From positions 5,114,501-5,178,500 of the forward strand of contig JBBPUQ010000003.1 in assembly GCA_038501195.1 (NCBI GenBank): a stretch of 64,000 nt of DNA, in the 5' to 3' direction. The stretch comes from Nemania diffusa (taxonomy: Eukaryota > Ascomycota > Sordariomycetes > Xylariales > Xylariaceae). Both the position numbers and the translations under genes were made by a program. The notes below the pieces were generated by a model. The model was not told the DNA's origin, made no database searches, and saw nothing but the letters and a program-made list of their open reading frames with translations. Position 1 is the first letter of the stretch; each line of letters starts with the position of its first letter. Of the stretch, positions 11,101-22,984 are shown in pieces.

Positions 11101-12033
11101 ATGGCTGCAGAAAAGACAAAGGTTACCCTGTATTGGTAAAGACTACTTATTTATCTCACTTGATGCTGTAAAATCTAGAACCTCTACATTGACAACTAAT
11201 ACGTGCTATAGGCTTGAAAAGTCCCGTGCTCAGAATATTCTCTGGCTGCTCGAAGAGCTCAAGATCGACTATGAGATTAAGACATTCCGTCGCGGCAGCG
11301 ATATGCTCGCGCCACCCGAGCTGAAGAAGATCCATCCTCTTGGAAAGTCGCCTTTGGTATCCATCACGCCAGCTGGATCATCGTCAGAGCCCATCGTGCT
11401 GGCGGAGAGCGGCTTCATCACGCAGTACCTCAGCGAGCACTTTGGGCAAGAGACCACCATGGTGCCTAAGCGCTGGAAGGACGGGCAGGAGGGCAAGACC
11501 GGCGGCGAGACCGAAGAGTGGCTGCGCTGGCAATACCTGCTGCATTTTGTCGAGGGATCCTTCATGTCGACGCTGATGATGGCCGTGGTGATCAACATGT
11601 TGAAGAGCAACAAGGTCCCCTTCTTCATCCGCCCCGTCACAGGTCTGGTGGCGAACCAGATCATGTCCTCCTTCATTCTGCCCAATATCAAGACGCAGTA
11701 TGCCTTTCTCGAAGGGGAGCTTGAGAAGGCCGGAGGGGATTATCTGTGCGGCAAGAGCCTATCGTCGGCCGATGTGCTGATCAGCTTCGGTCTGGTCACT
11801 ATTAAGGACAAGGTAAGTGCTCTAGCAGCCGGTCTACGCAATAACTATAAATAGCATCCATTGACTGTTTTGAATTTCAGATTAAGGATTTTGGCACGTG
11901 GCCGGCCGATGGCCCTAGAGCTATGTATCCCAAACTTTATGCATATATTGACAGACTCGAAGCAGAACCGGGGTATAAGAGGTCTTTCGAGAAGATCAAG
12001 GAGATCGACTCGACCTTAGGGATCGAGTATTAA
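11101..12033 (+). CDS. Glutathione S-transferase, Gtt1-like
   Basis: Conjugates or reduces with glutathione in stress and xenobiotic defence. Exons: 11101-11135, 11212-11812, 11881-12033 (262 residues). The first intron splits the Trp codon of the N-terminal thioredoxin-fold signature, rebuilt as KVTLYWLEKSRAQNILWLLEEL, the classical fungal Gtt1 pattern; the cis-Pro region reads GKSPLVSI and the glutathione gamma-Glu contact is LAESGFITQYL. The C-terminal helical domain holds FVEGSFMSTLMM and LCGKSLSSADVLISFGL (the ..SxADxLI.. folding motif). The hydrophobic middle (about 160-200, NMLKSNKVPFFIRP) is typical of the Gtt1 group, which associates with membranes. The start at 11101 is preferred over upstream in-frame codons because only it gives the canonical N-terminus. 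Confidence 0.94.
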
Positions 12034-13557
12034 ACACTACCTATGCATTACTTTGGGGAGCTGTGCGACAAGCACAACATAACGCAGCGAGTGTAGCCGT
12101 ATACATATGTATTAGATACGATTGATCTACATAAATGATTATCCTACATTTTGATGCGCCTGAACTTGGGTGTACTGATTACCAATTGCCTACCTAGGGT
12201 CCCTAAGTAGTAATACTCGACTTGCATATCATCTTAGAGACTTAGATGTCTACCTAGGTACATACTTTCTGTAAATACCTTCTCCACACATGACTCGCTA
12301 CAGTACGAATAGCAGCAGGGGTTGGGATTTGCGGCTCTAGCACATGTAAGGTACCTATTTATATAGGGTACATGTAGCGACTACCAGACAATAATGACAC
12401 AGCACTAGCAGCTCAATGGTGACGTCAAAAATATTGTCGTAGCTAGTGACGCATTTAGTCTGCCGCTACTGGGATCAATGTATTATTCGTATTTGATACA
12501 AACATATACGCATTGCCCAATGATATTAGGCTCGACGCGAGCTGCAGCAGACTGCCCAGGTGCAGGTTCCAATTAATTGATCAACCATTGGCGGTACCTA
12601 GCCTCAGGGCTGCCTTAGGCAGGGCCCCACGAAAACGGTGGGATATGGTAGGTACGACAGCAGAGGTCTCACCGTATGCGTATTCCAGACAACCCGTCGC
12701 GGCCCTAAGGAATGGGCCGGAGCGGAGGTTGTCTGTCGCTGTACCCGCTATTTAGTACGCATAGGTAAGTAGCTACTTAATTTAATTAAGTATGTACTAC
12801 CTCTAATTTTACAATTGCCTACCGACCACCTGGTTATATCTCTCTATCTATGCAGGCACTGCCTACAAATATAATCACAAAGAAAGGGAGGGAGAGGAAA
12901 CAATCCCCAAGTGAATAATTGGGAAATAAGAAACGTCATAGCCAATACCCTATCACTATCAAATTATTCCAAAATGGCAGCAGTATAGGGGAAGTTAACA
13001 TACCTAGGTACCCTTTTTGTTATACTCACAGCTCTGGATTCCTCGGTTCTCCCAACTCGGGTTCACGCTTGTCAATTACACTAGAGAATGGTAACCTATA
13101 CCTACCTAATCGTCTATGTAAGTGGACCAACCGCCGGCTGGACTCGATTGGTTTTCTGTCTCTCCTCTCTCGCTAATGTCAATGCTAATGCTAATCATGT
13201 GATAAGAAATACCCAACCAGACTCTCTATCCTACATATGTATTAGTCCAACCCAGCTCATTCTCTTCTCTCCCCTTTTGACATCTGATAATACACACCCA
13301 CCGGCGGCCGCAGAAACCCCCTCGGTACAACAAGTATAAATACAAAATATCTTAGGTATTTCACATGCGCCCCCCGGCTGATCCGGCGCCTAACGTATTA
13401 GTCGAGAATAGCCCCCCGGAGTGAAGCGTAACACACACACATCACACACATTCCTCTACTCCATGTGCCATCCCGGCTCAGCTAAATATATGCGTGTTGC
13501 CGTTACCTTCCATTGCTTACCCTCGATGGCCCTATTTATTATCTATACTTGGGCATC
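12034..13557. other. Intergenic region GST / lipase-like gene
   Basis: 1.5 kb with no supported gene. It holds repeated TACCTAGGTA-type motifs (12190-12260, 13000-13015), an 8-bp CRE-like palindrome at 12420, and a purine-rich stretch near 12880-12905. The final part is presumably promoter and 5' UTR of the hydrolase gene. Confidence 0.4.
12420..12427. promoter_or_regulatory. CRE/ATF-like palindrome TGACGTCA
   Basis: A perfect TGACGTCA octamer, the consensus for bZIP factors of the ATF/CREB family, about 390 bp past the GST stop and 1.1 kb before the hydrolase gene. The match is direct; function is inference, because an octamer can occur by chance. Confidence 0.25.
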
Positions 13558-16500
13558 ATGGTAATCCTTGCATCTACTGGCTCGGACGCCGTGCCACCGA
13601 CACCCCCGATCCCAGATAGGCAGCTGCCGGCTATTTCTGACGAAGACGTCTCGCCGTCAGATGATGGCGATGAGCCTTTCGACATCGATCAGGATGATGT
13701 CCAATCCTTCATCCAGCCCGCTCTGAGTCCCGTGGCGACCAGGCTCACTCTGCCCAAGACCCCGGCTGCCGAAAAGGCTGCCGCCATGGACCAGTTGCCC
13801 GGAGGCGGCCTGTTCGATATCGCTGAGAACACGCCACCTGCCGAGTCAACGTCCCTTCTGCCTCCACGGGCCTCAGGCTATGGCGCTGTGACGGCAGTTT
13901 CTTCCCCTCGGGCACGCCAACAGAGGGGGTTTACTCTTGGTCAGCTGCCATCAAGCTTGCCATACATGAGTAAGTTTCCTTCACCATGGGTCTCTGGTCC
14001 AAAGGAATTAGTAGTAGAAAATGAGTCTGGCTCTAAATCTGCTATGGCCGCTGTCTTTGGTCATAACCGTCACCAACGGTCGTCTTCAGGAGGGCAAGAC
14101 ACGCTTAGAAGGCTACGAGAGGCTTTGCCCTCTATATCTCTTCCCTCATTTTTTTCTGGGTCATCCTCTGTGAAACCCACTGATTCCGATGCCAAGAGTC
14201 CGATCCTTTCGGGCGACGGTTCTGTTGAGTCGAAGCGGGTCTACTCACCCTTAGGATATCCAGTAAGCCAAAACAGTTTGCCTACGGCAGGCCTACCAAG
14301 CCATTCAGGGGAAGACCATTCTACTTCGCGCCCGCCGTCGTCTCTTAGACCGAGCCGGCCTCGGGTAATCCGAAGGTCGACTTCTGACGAGTCAATGCTT
14401 TATCACTCCCTATCTAGGGTCTCATCGTATGGCGACGATGAACGATGGAATCATATTCGGGAACAGCAAAACAGCAGGCTGAAAGCTATCACGGATAGTT
14501 GGGATCGACCAACATTCAAGCTACCACAACTTCCTAACATTTTACCGGCTCCGTTGAAAAAGAATACCTTACTTAGCTTTGAACCCTCGGAGACGTCACA
14601 GGGCGATCAGTCACGAGCTATGACGATTGTTGAGGCTAAAGATAGCAACATCTCAGAATTAGACAGAGCTCTGGAATCTCTCACCGGTGATGTTGTTGTC
14701 ATGGGAGGCTATCGAGGTTCTGTACTCCGATCAACGCGGACAAAGCGTCAAGTCTGGGTTCCGGTAAAACTCGGACTCAAGATTCGAAAGGTAAATCTCG
14801 AGGTTGGTCTAGAGCCTGAAGACGAGGAGAGGATGGAAGATACGATATACTCCTCTGGAATGCTTCAAAGTATAGGGCCTGTGGACATTGTATGTATTTT
14901 TAGAGGCTTCTCTTTATCCCCCAAAACAGATTCTAGGCTCATAACCCCAGCGCCACTCCCGAGGTCCTCATCATGTTGCCTACTGCTCATAGCACTCACT
15001 AACTCCTAGTCTCGCATAGTCAAAACGGCTCTTTCGGAAGCTGAGAGATTGTGAAAATGCCAAGACGGGTAAGCTTCGCGTCTGGGACTATGGCTATGAT
15101 TGGCGCTTGAGTCCGCATCTCCTCTCTCGTAAGCTGATCGACTTTCTACGTCATCTACCTTCGAACCAAGGGCCGGAAGATCGCCAAGATAGAGGCGCTA
15201 CTGTCATTGCTCACAGCTTGGGCGGGCTCATTACACGCCACGCTGTAAATCAGCATCCCGAACTGTTTGCCGGTGTCATCTACGCGGGTACTCCCCAGAA
15301 GGTAAGCTCCTGTTTCCCTTGGCACTATGCCTAGCTAGTAATCACTAACTCTGGATAACTCAGTGCATCAATGTCTGTAAGTGATCTAAATTTATCTATC
15401 TGCTTGTCTCGGTGGTAGTAAAGTTCCATCGTGCTTTAAGTTCGTTGCAAGCGACATTCCTCAAGGCCGCTATACAGGATACCCCTTACTTTACTTGAGT
15501 GCCTACTACCGATATCTTAAATTTAAACTTAACATAAACATCTTTTTGTTTGGCGAAGATGGGTCTTTCTAGCAGATGGCGTTATTCATTTTTCCAATAT
15601 ATTTAAATCTGAGGTTCGGGATTTCCACCGCTAACACTCATGCAGTGGGCCCTTTCAGAAACGGCGATGCCGTTCTCTTCAACGAGAAGGTATTGACAGC
15701 CCAGGTCAACTTTTCCCTAAGAACCAGCTTCGTGTTCCTACCAGAGGACGGGTTTTGCTTCATAAACAAACACACCAGAGAAGAATACCTCGTCGATTTT
15801 TTTGACCCACAGGCATGGATCAAGTATGCTTGGTCACCTTGCAGTATGTATTTGTTAAACCCTGATATTCTTCCCCTACAGCATTCCAGGATGTAGTTCC
15901 TAGAGCCGTATAGGTCTTTCAGAAACACATCTAGTGTACTACACATATTGACTTCTAATTTCCAATAGTCGAGCCAGCATTGCCTGCCTATAACCCCCGC
16001 ATTCTATCCCGGCCCACACTACGAGAGCTCTCTGAGCGACTGCCGTCCCCGTTGAGAAGCAGGGGTAACAGCGCGGCCGGCGACACACGTCCGCCGAGCA
16101 CCCCAGGTCGAACTATGATAGCCGAGGCGGCTAGGAAATTAGAAGTGTCCCACGATCGCACGCTGGCATTGCAAATAGGAACGTTATCCAGCGAGAGCAG
16201 TGCCGCGCAGCAACAGCAACAAAGCGCCGCGTCGGGACAGCGCGATCGGAATCTGGCGTACCTCACGCGGACCTTGGCAGAGACCAAGCGGTTCCGCGCC
16301 GAGACGCACTATCAGCCGCAGCATACCGAGGCCAATACATACCCGCCACTCGCCGTGATATACGGGAAGGATATCCCGACGGTTTGGGCCGCCCACGTAT
16401 CCTCTCGAGAGGGTATAGCCTGCACGGACGCGTATGATGATCTTGTCTTCAGGAGCGGCGACGGCGTGGTGCTTGCCAAGGAAGCGATGGTGCCGGAGGG

Positions 16501-16681
16501 CTATGAGTTGGTGAGAGGCGGCCGCATCAGCACAGACCGTGGCCATATCACCATCCTCGGCGATCTTGAGTCCGTCGGGAGAGCCCTCCAGGCTATCATC
16601 CGGGGTCGGCGGAAAGGCATTGGCCTTGGGCGTGGTCGTGCTGTGAGTGGAAAGAGCGATGTCGAGGGCGTGACGGTGTAA
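13558..16681 (+). CDS. LCAT/lipase-like alpha/beta hydrolase, fungal conserved
   Basis: Large protein with a C-terminal alpha/beta-hydrolase domain of the lecithin:cholesterol acyltransferase/lipase type; substrate unknown. Exons: 13558-14889, 15020-15301, 15364-15376 (only 13 nt), 15646-15843, 15969-16681, giving 845 residues. The first 350 residues are Ser/Pro-rich and probably disordered. The hydrolase part starts around residue 380 (SLTGDVVVMGGYRGSVLR), continues through WDYGYDWRLSPHLLSRKL, and has the nucleophile elbow AHSLGG with Ser at about 510, then GVIYAGTPQKCINVLGP. Acid and His members of the triad are not assigned. The C-terminus has a polyQ run and a Gly/Arg-rich end. I chose the first in-frame ATG; an internal ATG at 13786 is an alternative. 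The 269-nt third intron and the micro-exon are supported by the continuity CINVLGPFRNGDAVLF. Confidence 0.82.
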
Positions 16682-17027
16682 GATTATAACATGGACACAA
16701 ACGAAGGTTTTGCATATGTTTATCGCATGGATGGATGGGCGGCCTCGGCGTTAGGGGATGGATGCGAATCGGAGTCATGGTATATACATGTCCTTCGGGC
16801 TACGCCTCATGCAGCTAACTTCTTCTGGATCATATAGTGATTCGCACAAAATACCCCGAAATGGCGCATAGACGTATCTTCAAATTCTGCTTGTGTTTGG
16901 AGATGCCTGTATGAGGTTACCTACTTGTATATACTTGATGTTCTTTCACTGTACCCCAAGATCATCGTCGGTGATTTACATGGGCATATATCCCCCCCTC
17001 TTACAAAGGTTATTGCTTTCATCCAGG
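16682..17027. other. Convergent 3' flanks
   Basis: Short convergent intergenic stretch between the hydrolase and the 2EXR gene. Nothing beyond presumed 3' UTRs is visible. Confidence 0.5.
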
Positions 17028-18127
17028 CTAAATCTCGTTCGACTCTGTACCCGCCATTACTATTCGGTTATGCATTGCATGTCCTTGTACCAGCGGATAT
17101 GGCCTGGCCTTCGTACACGACAACCTAAACTCCGGCCTCGAACGGCCACAGCCGTTACAAGCGCACTGCCGCGAAGACCACAGCCTCTTCCTCGACGCCG
17201 CCCTTAGAGGTGACCGGAAGAACGCCGCGCGCCGCCCGCGGTAGCCGAGGACCCCCTGGGTGTAGGCCTCGCGGCCGGGCGCGGCGGCGATGGCGCGGAC
17301 GTGCCACGACGGCGCCGCGAAGGAGGGGTACCGCGCGGCGACGGCGGCGACGGCGTCGCCCACGCGCCGCTCCACGAGCCGGTTACGCTGCGGCGGCTCC
17401 ACGAAGACGGCGTCGGCGCTGTATACGGGGTTGCGGTCGCCGCCGCTGACGAGGGTCAGCTGGCGCAGGCCGCGGAAGCGCGCGCGCACCTCGCACACGA
17501 GCCTCTCGACCACCACGCGCTCCGGCTCCGCCTGCGCCGCCGTCGTCGTCGTCGTCGGGGGCGACTCCCGGTTGAGGCGGTGGTGCCGGCGGCCGCTGCT
17601 GCTGAGCAGGAGGACCTCGCTCAGCGCGACGTGGCGCACGGCGGCCTTGTCGGCGGGCGAGGCCAGGGCCATGAAGGTGTCGAGGTTCGCGGCCGAGCCG
17701 GCGAAGCCGTCGCGCGCGCCGAAGTACAGGGCGTCGCGCAGGGGGTCGAAGTAGATGGTCGCGGGGTCGGGCCCGCCCATGCCGAAGAGGAGCTTGTAGC
17801 GCCGCTGGGCCTCGGCGCGGGATTCCCTGCAGGCGTGCAGGGCGGCGGGCACGGGCGTGGGGGACCTGCACTGGATGGATGGGGGAGCGCCCTGCGCGGC
17901 TGGGCGAGGCCCGCAGCGGATGCTGACGATCCTGGGGCCGGGGAGACTGAGCGACCAGATTATTAGGCGGAGCTCGGCGGGTAGTTGGGGGAAGACATGC
18001 TGGAAAAAGAATTAGCGAGTCCCTTGTAGTACAGAGGGGAGCTTCGCGCGTGGCGACGGCGGAAACTTACGAAATCCGGCTCGAAGCTGTCGACAGCCGC
18101 GTTCTGTCTTTGTCCTTGTGTCTCCAT
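17028..18127 (-). CDS. 2EXR-domain protein
   Basis: Fungal 2EXR-domain protein of unknown biochemical function; the family is expanded in Pezizomycotina. Exons on the minus strand: 18071-18127 and 17028-17999 (342 residues), joined in phase 0. Exon 2 opens with the family start FPQLPAELRLIIWSLSLPGPRIVSI, followed after about 20 residues by PVPAALHACRESRAEAQRRY, then IYFDPLRDALYFG: the classical order of LPxELRxxIW, LLxxCRESR and iYFdxxrDtLyf. The rest (VRHVALSEVLLL, RFRGLRQLTLVSG) continues the domain. The C-terminal 80 residues are less family-like and the true end could be spliced. Strong GC bias in the middle creates false open frames on the other strand. The first exon encodes METQGQ... 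and begins at the first ATG in frame. Confidence 0.85.
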
Positions 18128-21100
18128 GAGTTGGGCTATGTACAAATCATGTGACCCGGTGGCTTGTTCGATAGCTCACGCCGGGAATTCCGGCTACCTG
18201 GTAGACGGTGGGAGACAGCACAGAGCCTGGGGTCGGGAGCGGATCGATGGGGTTTTATTATATTTGAGATTGGACGAGTGGATAGGTCTGGCTCCTGTCC
18301 ACATTCATATATACGAATACAGATACATATACCTACACGCCCGGGGACGAGGCAGCAAGGGAATCCTGACTCTGGAGCAGGCCTTCCAGAATGCCACGAT
18401 GGTCTTTTTTTTCATGGTATATCCTTCAGTGATCGGCATGAAGTGACAGCCTGACTATTTGGTGTGAGATGAAGAGACAAGAGCTGAGACACTAAGTAAT
18501 GACTAGGACTATTTCTTGCAACCCGACACTCCGGAACCGGGCAAAAAGGTGATGTCTGTTGGTCGTACGGCCCCGCCAGACCCTGGCGGGAATCTCCCAC
18601 ACAGGCAATACGGTTTCTTTGGGGGAGAGGGGCTTGATGGCTCGCTCTCAATGCAAGACAGTGGTATTGATAGGTCGCTCGGCCAGAATAACAAGTACAT
18701 GCAAGCCGCCTCGGATTTTGCTATCCGAATGGCTGAGTCAACCATGTCGTGAAGAGGCACCGACGTGAAGTGAACTAAATACCGAATACTGGATTAGACT
18801 AAATCGAAGCTAGGTCTTGTTGAAGAACCGCAGCTACGGGCCGGGCTATACCTGGTCCCCCCAGATGAAGGGTCGAGGCCTGTTTGCTATCGCAGTTGCA
18901 TCATCTGGGCAGATGGAATGTGACCTGATTTGAGGTTCCCACGTGGGTACAACGACGTGGTAGATCGTCCTATGGGCAGCGAGTCAGTGTTCCACGAACA
19001 CGTTAGAACAGATAATAGGAGGGGTCAGGTCTGGCCTTGAAACAAAAAGAGAGACACAGATATGAGATAGTGGCATGGCAGTCCGAGCGCTATGTTATGA
19101 GTCCAGACGCAAGGGAGCGAACGGCGAGCGTCGACTGGCCAACAAGGGTGTGTGAAAAGCCCGGGCACCCGGTAGTCGTCTTCGTGGACTGAACACAGCT
19201 TCATTTCCTCAGCGATCTATGAGACATCTTTGTAGCACATCATAGCTCATAGTCATATCGCTACGTCAATAATACGTAAATAGTCATCTAGATGACCCTT
19301 GTCCTCACTAACATAGAATTGGCACCTAGGCTGAGTAGAAGTAAGACTTTCATGAGAACGCATATTTCCTCTCTCGAAATAAGTCCGACAGCGAGAAAAT
19401 TAAATATAGCAAGCTGATTCACCCATATCGGCTTTGTGAATTAGGGCCACGTTTTCGAGGTACTCACCTATTTTAACATTTTCTAGATGATCGGCGAGTT
19501 ATTGTGCTCATCAAGTTCCTCCCTAGGCTTGTATATTTCGAAGGAATCAGAGATTCTCGTGTCATTCTTGTCCCGCGCGAGGCAATACTCAGCGACCAGG
19601 CTCGGATTACGTGATACACTCCCTCTGACAACATATAAACATGCTCAACCCCCGCACGATAATAGAGAGCTACCTGAATAACGGCCGTATTTGAAGAACC
19701 AGGGTTATTGTCGAGAAAATCGGCAAATACCGTGCTAAAGACGCCGAATCCCTCTTCGGCGATGTCCTATTTACTCGGGGTTTCATCGCCCGTCATCTTT
19801 GAATCTCACCTTTTCCAGAAAGAAAGCCTCCCTAAGTGAACGGATTGAGTATTCAGATGCAGATCCTAACTTATTAGGCATCGCTACATATGTAGGTAGT
19901 TGAGACCAAGTAAATAAACAAGGAATAGGTTTTATACTGTATGCAAGTATAGATGTATTGATGAAATCTCCATGTCGAAAATAGTATGACTTGGATCTGA
20001 CTCGGATTCCCTTTCTAATATGGGACGTGAAACTATTGATGATAAAATTGGAGCAGAATAGCAGTGTGAAAGGCTTATGCAAGTCAGGTAGGGTACCTAT
20101 GCGAATGATTTTATAGGTATGCTTATATACCATTGATGAACGGCTTATTTTGCTAATCTTATTAGGCGGTTATGGCTATTACAAGAGTTCATGTATCTAT
20201 CCCCTTGATAAAGATGTATGTAGTAGATATGCAAATAGTTATTTTTGGAAACTTAATTAAACGCTTGTATGTAAACATCCACATTAGCCGTCTCATACAG
20301 TATGTAGGTGCCTTATCCGACTCAGATCTGCCATCTATCTAATAGGTTAAAGATCTTCATGATATTGATATAGGTCTTATTATAAGGCCTATTATCTATG
20401 CCTAGACATCAAGTAGGTATAGTCGACCCATCTTAAGCTGCAAGAAATGCCGGCATTTTAGGCGCTAGTTTATACTTAGAAGCGTCAGTTGGCCTGGGCA
20501 GCCAAATTGGGCGGCACTTCTGCGTTCTCATTGGCGCTATGCGCCAGGCACCTCTCGCTTAAGCGCCGGTGATGGCCCAAGAGCTGGGGCGTCACCCCTC
20601 GACTTGGCCAATCCGCGATTCTACAAACACAGCTATAGCACTTCATCAACGATGATATCCCTAGACTCCGCGCGGACTCGCGCCAAACCCCAGCTTCTGC
20701 TCTGTTTACTGGTTCTGGCTGCAAGGCATGTGCATAAGCGCATCGCTGGATACCACACCTCTTGCAGTTGGGGTTGAGGGACACCCGCGATGCTATGCTT
20801 AGCACCTCTTAGACTATTCCTTACCTAGATCAACTGCAAGATGATATCCTACTAGATGATTGTTGTATCTCGGCGGCTAGGAAATGACATTTTGTTCATA
20901 ATTGAATCGATCTGCCGTTGTGTCATCCGCGTTAGTTACCACATATCCTTTCCTTTTCACCACCTTCAAGTTCCATTCTCTTCAGCCCGCCGGTCCGTTT
21001 GTCTCTATAGTATAGTAGACTACCTTCCCTTCCCTTCTCTACGTATATAATTTCGACACGTTCTTTTCTTCACTTGACGCATTTCACAACCTCCTCTGCG

Positions 21101-21143
21101 TCTTTTTGGTCGTATCTACCTATTTACATACTTCTCTGTTATA
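18128..21143. other. 3.0-kb divergent intergenic region
   Basis: It lies between the divergent 2EXR and four-helix protein genes. Open frames at 18510-18768 (both strands), 19783-20133 and 20485-20805 have no recognisable domain, splice context or family motif. AT-rich sections near 19860-20420 may be relics but show no terminal repeats. I see no supportable gene. Confidence 0.4.
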
Positions 21144-21901
21144 ATGTCTTTCGAACACAAAGGCCCGGCGTCTGCTTCGGAGTTCGAGGTCGATCCTCGG
21201 GATCTCACCTACCAAAGACATCATGCGACGATTCGTTTCCTCAATGGTGTTCGTGTTGGCCTCACTAGCCTAGCCCTTGTCAGTGGCATCACCATACTAG
21301 GCACGGCTGCCAATGCCCTCATGGTATACAACAACACTCATGTATCGAGCGACTTCCACCTAGCGCTATGGCCCGACGAGTTCGACCTCCGACCCACCGT
21401 AGCTCTAGTCGTGGGCAGTTCGCTTGTAATAGTCGCAAACCTTGTTTCGCTCATCTTCAGCAAGGCCAAAGCCGTAAGTGTTTACATTCTTAGTTCAACT
21501 GTCATCTTCTATCACTTTCTCCAAGGCCACACACGCTAACATGTGTCTTGTCCCCACGGCTTCAGAACCAAACACTCGTACACACTTCCATAACTTTCCT
21601 CGCTCCCTTCGTTGGGTTCGCCGCTGCTCTGATCGGTATCTCCTTTTTCTACGCCGCCAATGCGTCTACCACGGTTGATACCCTGCAGAGCTGGAGCTGC
21701 CAGTGGGGCTACACCGACATGAGGGTGCAGCCGTACTTTGGTACCCTATGCAGACAGAGCGAGGTCGCGCTGTACCTGTCGGTCATCCTCGTCCCTGTCG
21801 AGTTCATCACTCTCTTGGTGGCCGGTGGGCAGATGGGCTTGGAGCGAAAGGTGAAAGCATTCATTCCGGCTCCCAAGCCGAGCAGCCCTGCTTTATCGTA
21901 G
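21144..21901 (+). CDS. Four-helix membrane protein, function unknown
   Basis: I do not recognise the family. Exons 21144-21473 and 21566-21901 (92-nt GT-AG intron, phase 0) give 221 residues. Four hydrophobic segments are visible at about 37-60, 85-106, 115-140 and 176-198, with a charged N-terminal tail and a basic, Pro-rich C-terminal tail (GLERKVKAF...), suggesting both termini are cytosolic. The loop between helices 3 and 4 contains two cysteines (155 in WSCQWGY and 172 in LCRQSEV) that could form an extracytosolic disulfide; loop 1-2 has an N-glycosylation sequon NNT at 63-65. The pattern resembles fungal tetraspan/MARVEL-like proteins, but this is only a topological likeness. It is convergent with the secreted cysteine-rich gene. 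Confidence 0.78.
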
Positions 21902-22620
21902 AGTGCAGATATTGAATGGGGCCATGGTGCCTCCAGTACCTAGCCTTTGACCTTCAGCTATACGGTATCATTTAAATATGCTAGGGCAGCAATGAGACTT
22001 ACCTGAAGAGCTTTGGGATATTGGGGCTATTATAAACTACGTGGATAGGGATGGATGGGGAACGGGGTTTAACTATCTGCATTCGAGCCCATCGTTAGGA
22101 AGCGATGAGACGAAAGGAATTTCGTCCGCGAAGGCGTATCAGGGGAATCAAGTTGTACACTAAATAACCAGCAACCCAGTAATGATTTATGGGCAAGGGT
22201 TCATAATACCAATCACGAACACATGCACTCTGAAGCTGTTTTTAACTGATGCGGTCTCGGGCAGAATGCTCGACATATGGTCACTAAGCCACTAAGCTCG
22301 TTAGACTTCACTCCGTGTCATGAACAGTGAGCACAATCCAATTGCCATGGAAATAGAACCATATTAAAGCTTCGTCTGGTGAACCGAACAATGCCTGGCC
22401 AATTTCTCTTCAGTCTCTTGGTTGGAGGTTCAAGAATATACCAAACGTCCCTAAACTATTCCTCTCGTCCCCGCCCTTCCATCATTCTGACAGTCCATTG
22501 ACAATTCGGTCTTAGTTTTCACATTCTTCCCCTTCTAACTGCCGTGTCCCATTTCTTCTCCATCAAACCCACCACAACCCCTAATCCAAGCTAAGATCTT
22601 GTTTGGCTAGCAAAGCATCT
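21902..22620. other. Convergent intergenic region
   Basis: 719 bp between the stop codons of two convergent genes. Nothing else supportable is visible. Confidence 0.5.
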
Positions 22621-22984
22621 TTACTGCGGGCAGACATCGTTAAGGGCGATATTACGGCAGTTGTTGCCGCCATGTGCCTCGCAGTCCGACTGGATGCCGT
22701 TAACAGTGAAAAAAACACTGTAGTAGCACTGTTCCGGGTAGGCCGAGGTAGCGCAGTTGTTGAGGCACTGCGGGCAAGCGTCCTGGTAGCTGCCAGCCTG
22801 CGACTGGCAGATGGCTAGCAGATCGGGAGTCGCGCTCGGCGCGGCAGAGCTGGTGGTTGTGGTGGCCTAGGGACGAAGGTTAACCAGTCACGAACGATAG
22901 ATGCTAGCAGCCCTAGGTTCGAATTACCTGGGGAATGGCAGCCACGAGGGGCAGAGTCAGAGCGAGAAGGGTGGCGAATTGCAT
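22621..22984 (-). CDS. Small secreted cysteine-rich protein
   Basis: Not recognised as a named family. Exons on the minus strand: 22928-22984 and 22621-22866, with a 61-nt GT-AG intron right after the signal peptide, giving exactly 100 residues. The N-terminus MQFATLLALTLPLVAA is a clear signal peptide with a likely cleavage near AAIPQ. A short Thr/Ser/Ala linker follows, then a domain with eight cysteines at 39, 50, 53, 57, 66, 81, 89 and 98 (CPQCLNNC, PEQCYYS, SDCEAHGGNNC, VCPQ at the very end), an even number fit for four disulfides. The pattern does not fit CFEM or hydrophobin spacing (no adjacent CC pairs). A TATA-like box lies about 130 bp upstream. Size and cysteine content are those of fungal effector-like or surface proteins; the role is inference. 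Its exons are too short to appear as a long ORF. Confidence 0.85.

Noticed and set aside
17301..17966. 221-residue open frame on the plus strand
   Set aside because: Antisense shadow of the 2EXR gene.
18509..18768. Overlapping open frames on both strands
   Set aside because: No family motif, no splice context, and two strands equally open; probably chance.
20485..20805. Minus-strand 106-residue frame with several Cys
   Set aside because: The Cys pattern does not match a zinc finger or secreted family and there is no signal peptide.
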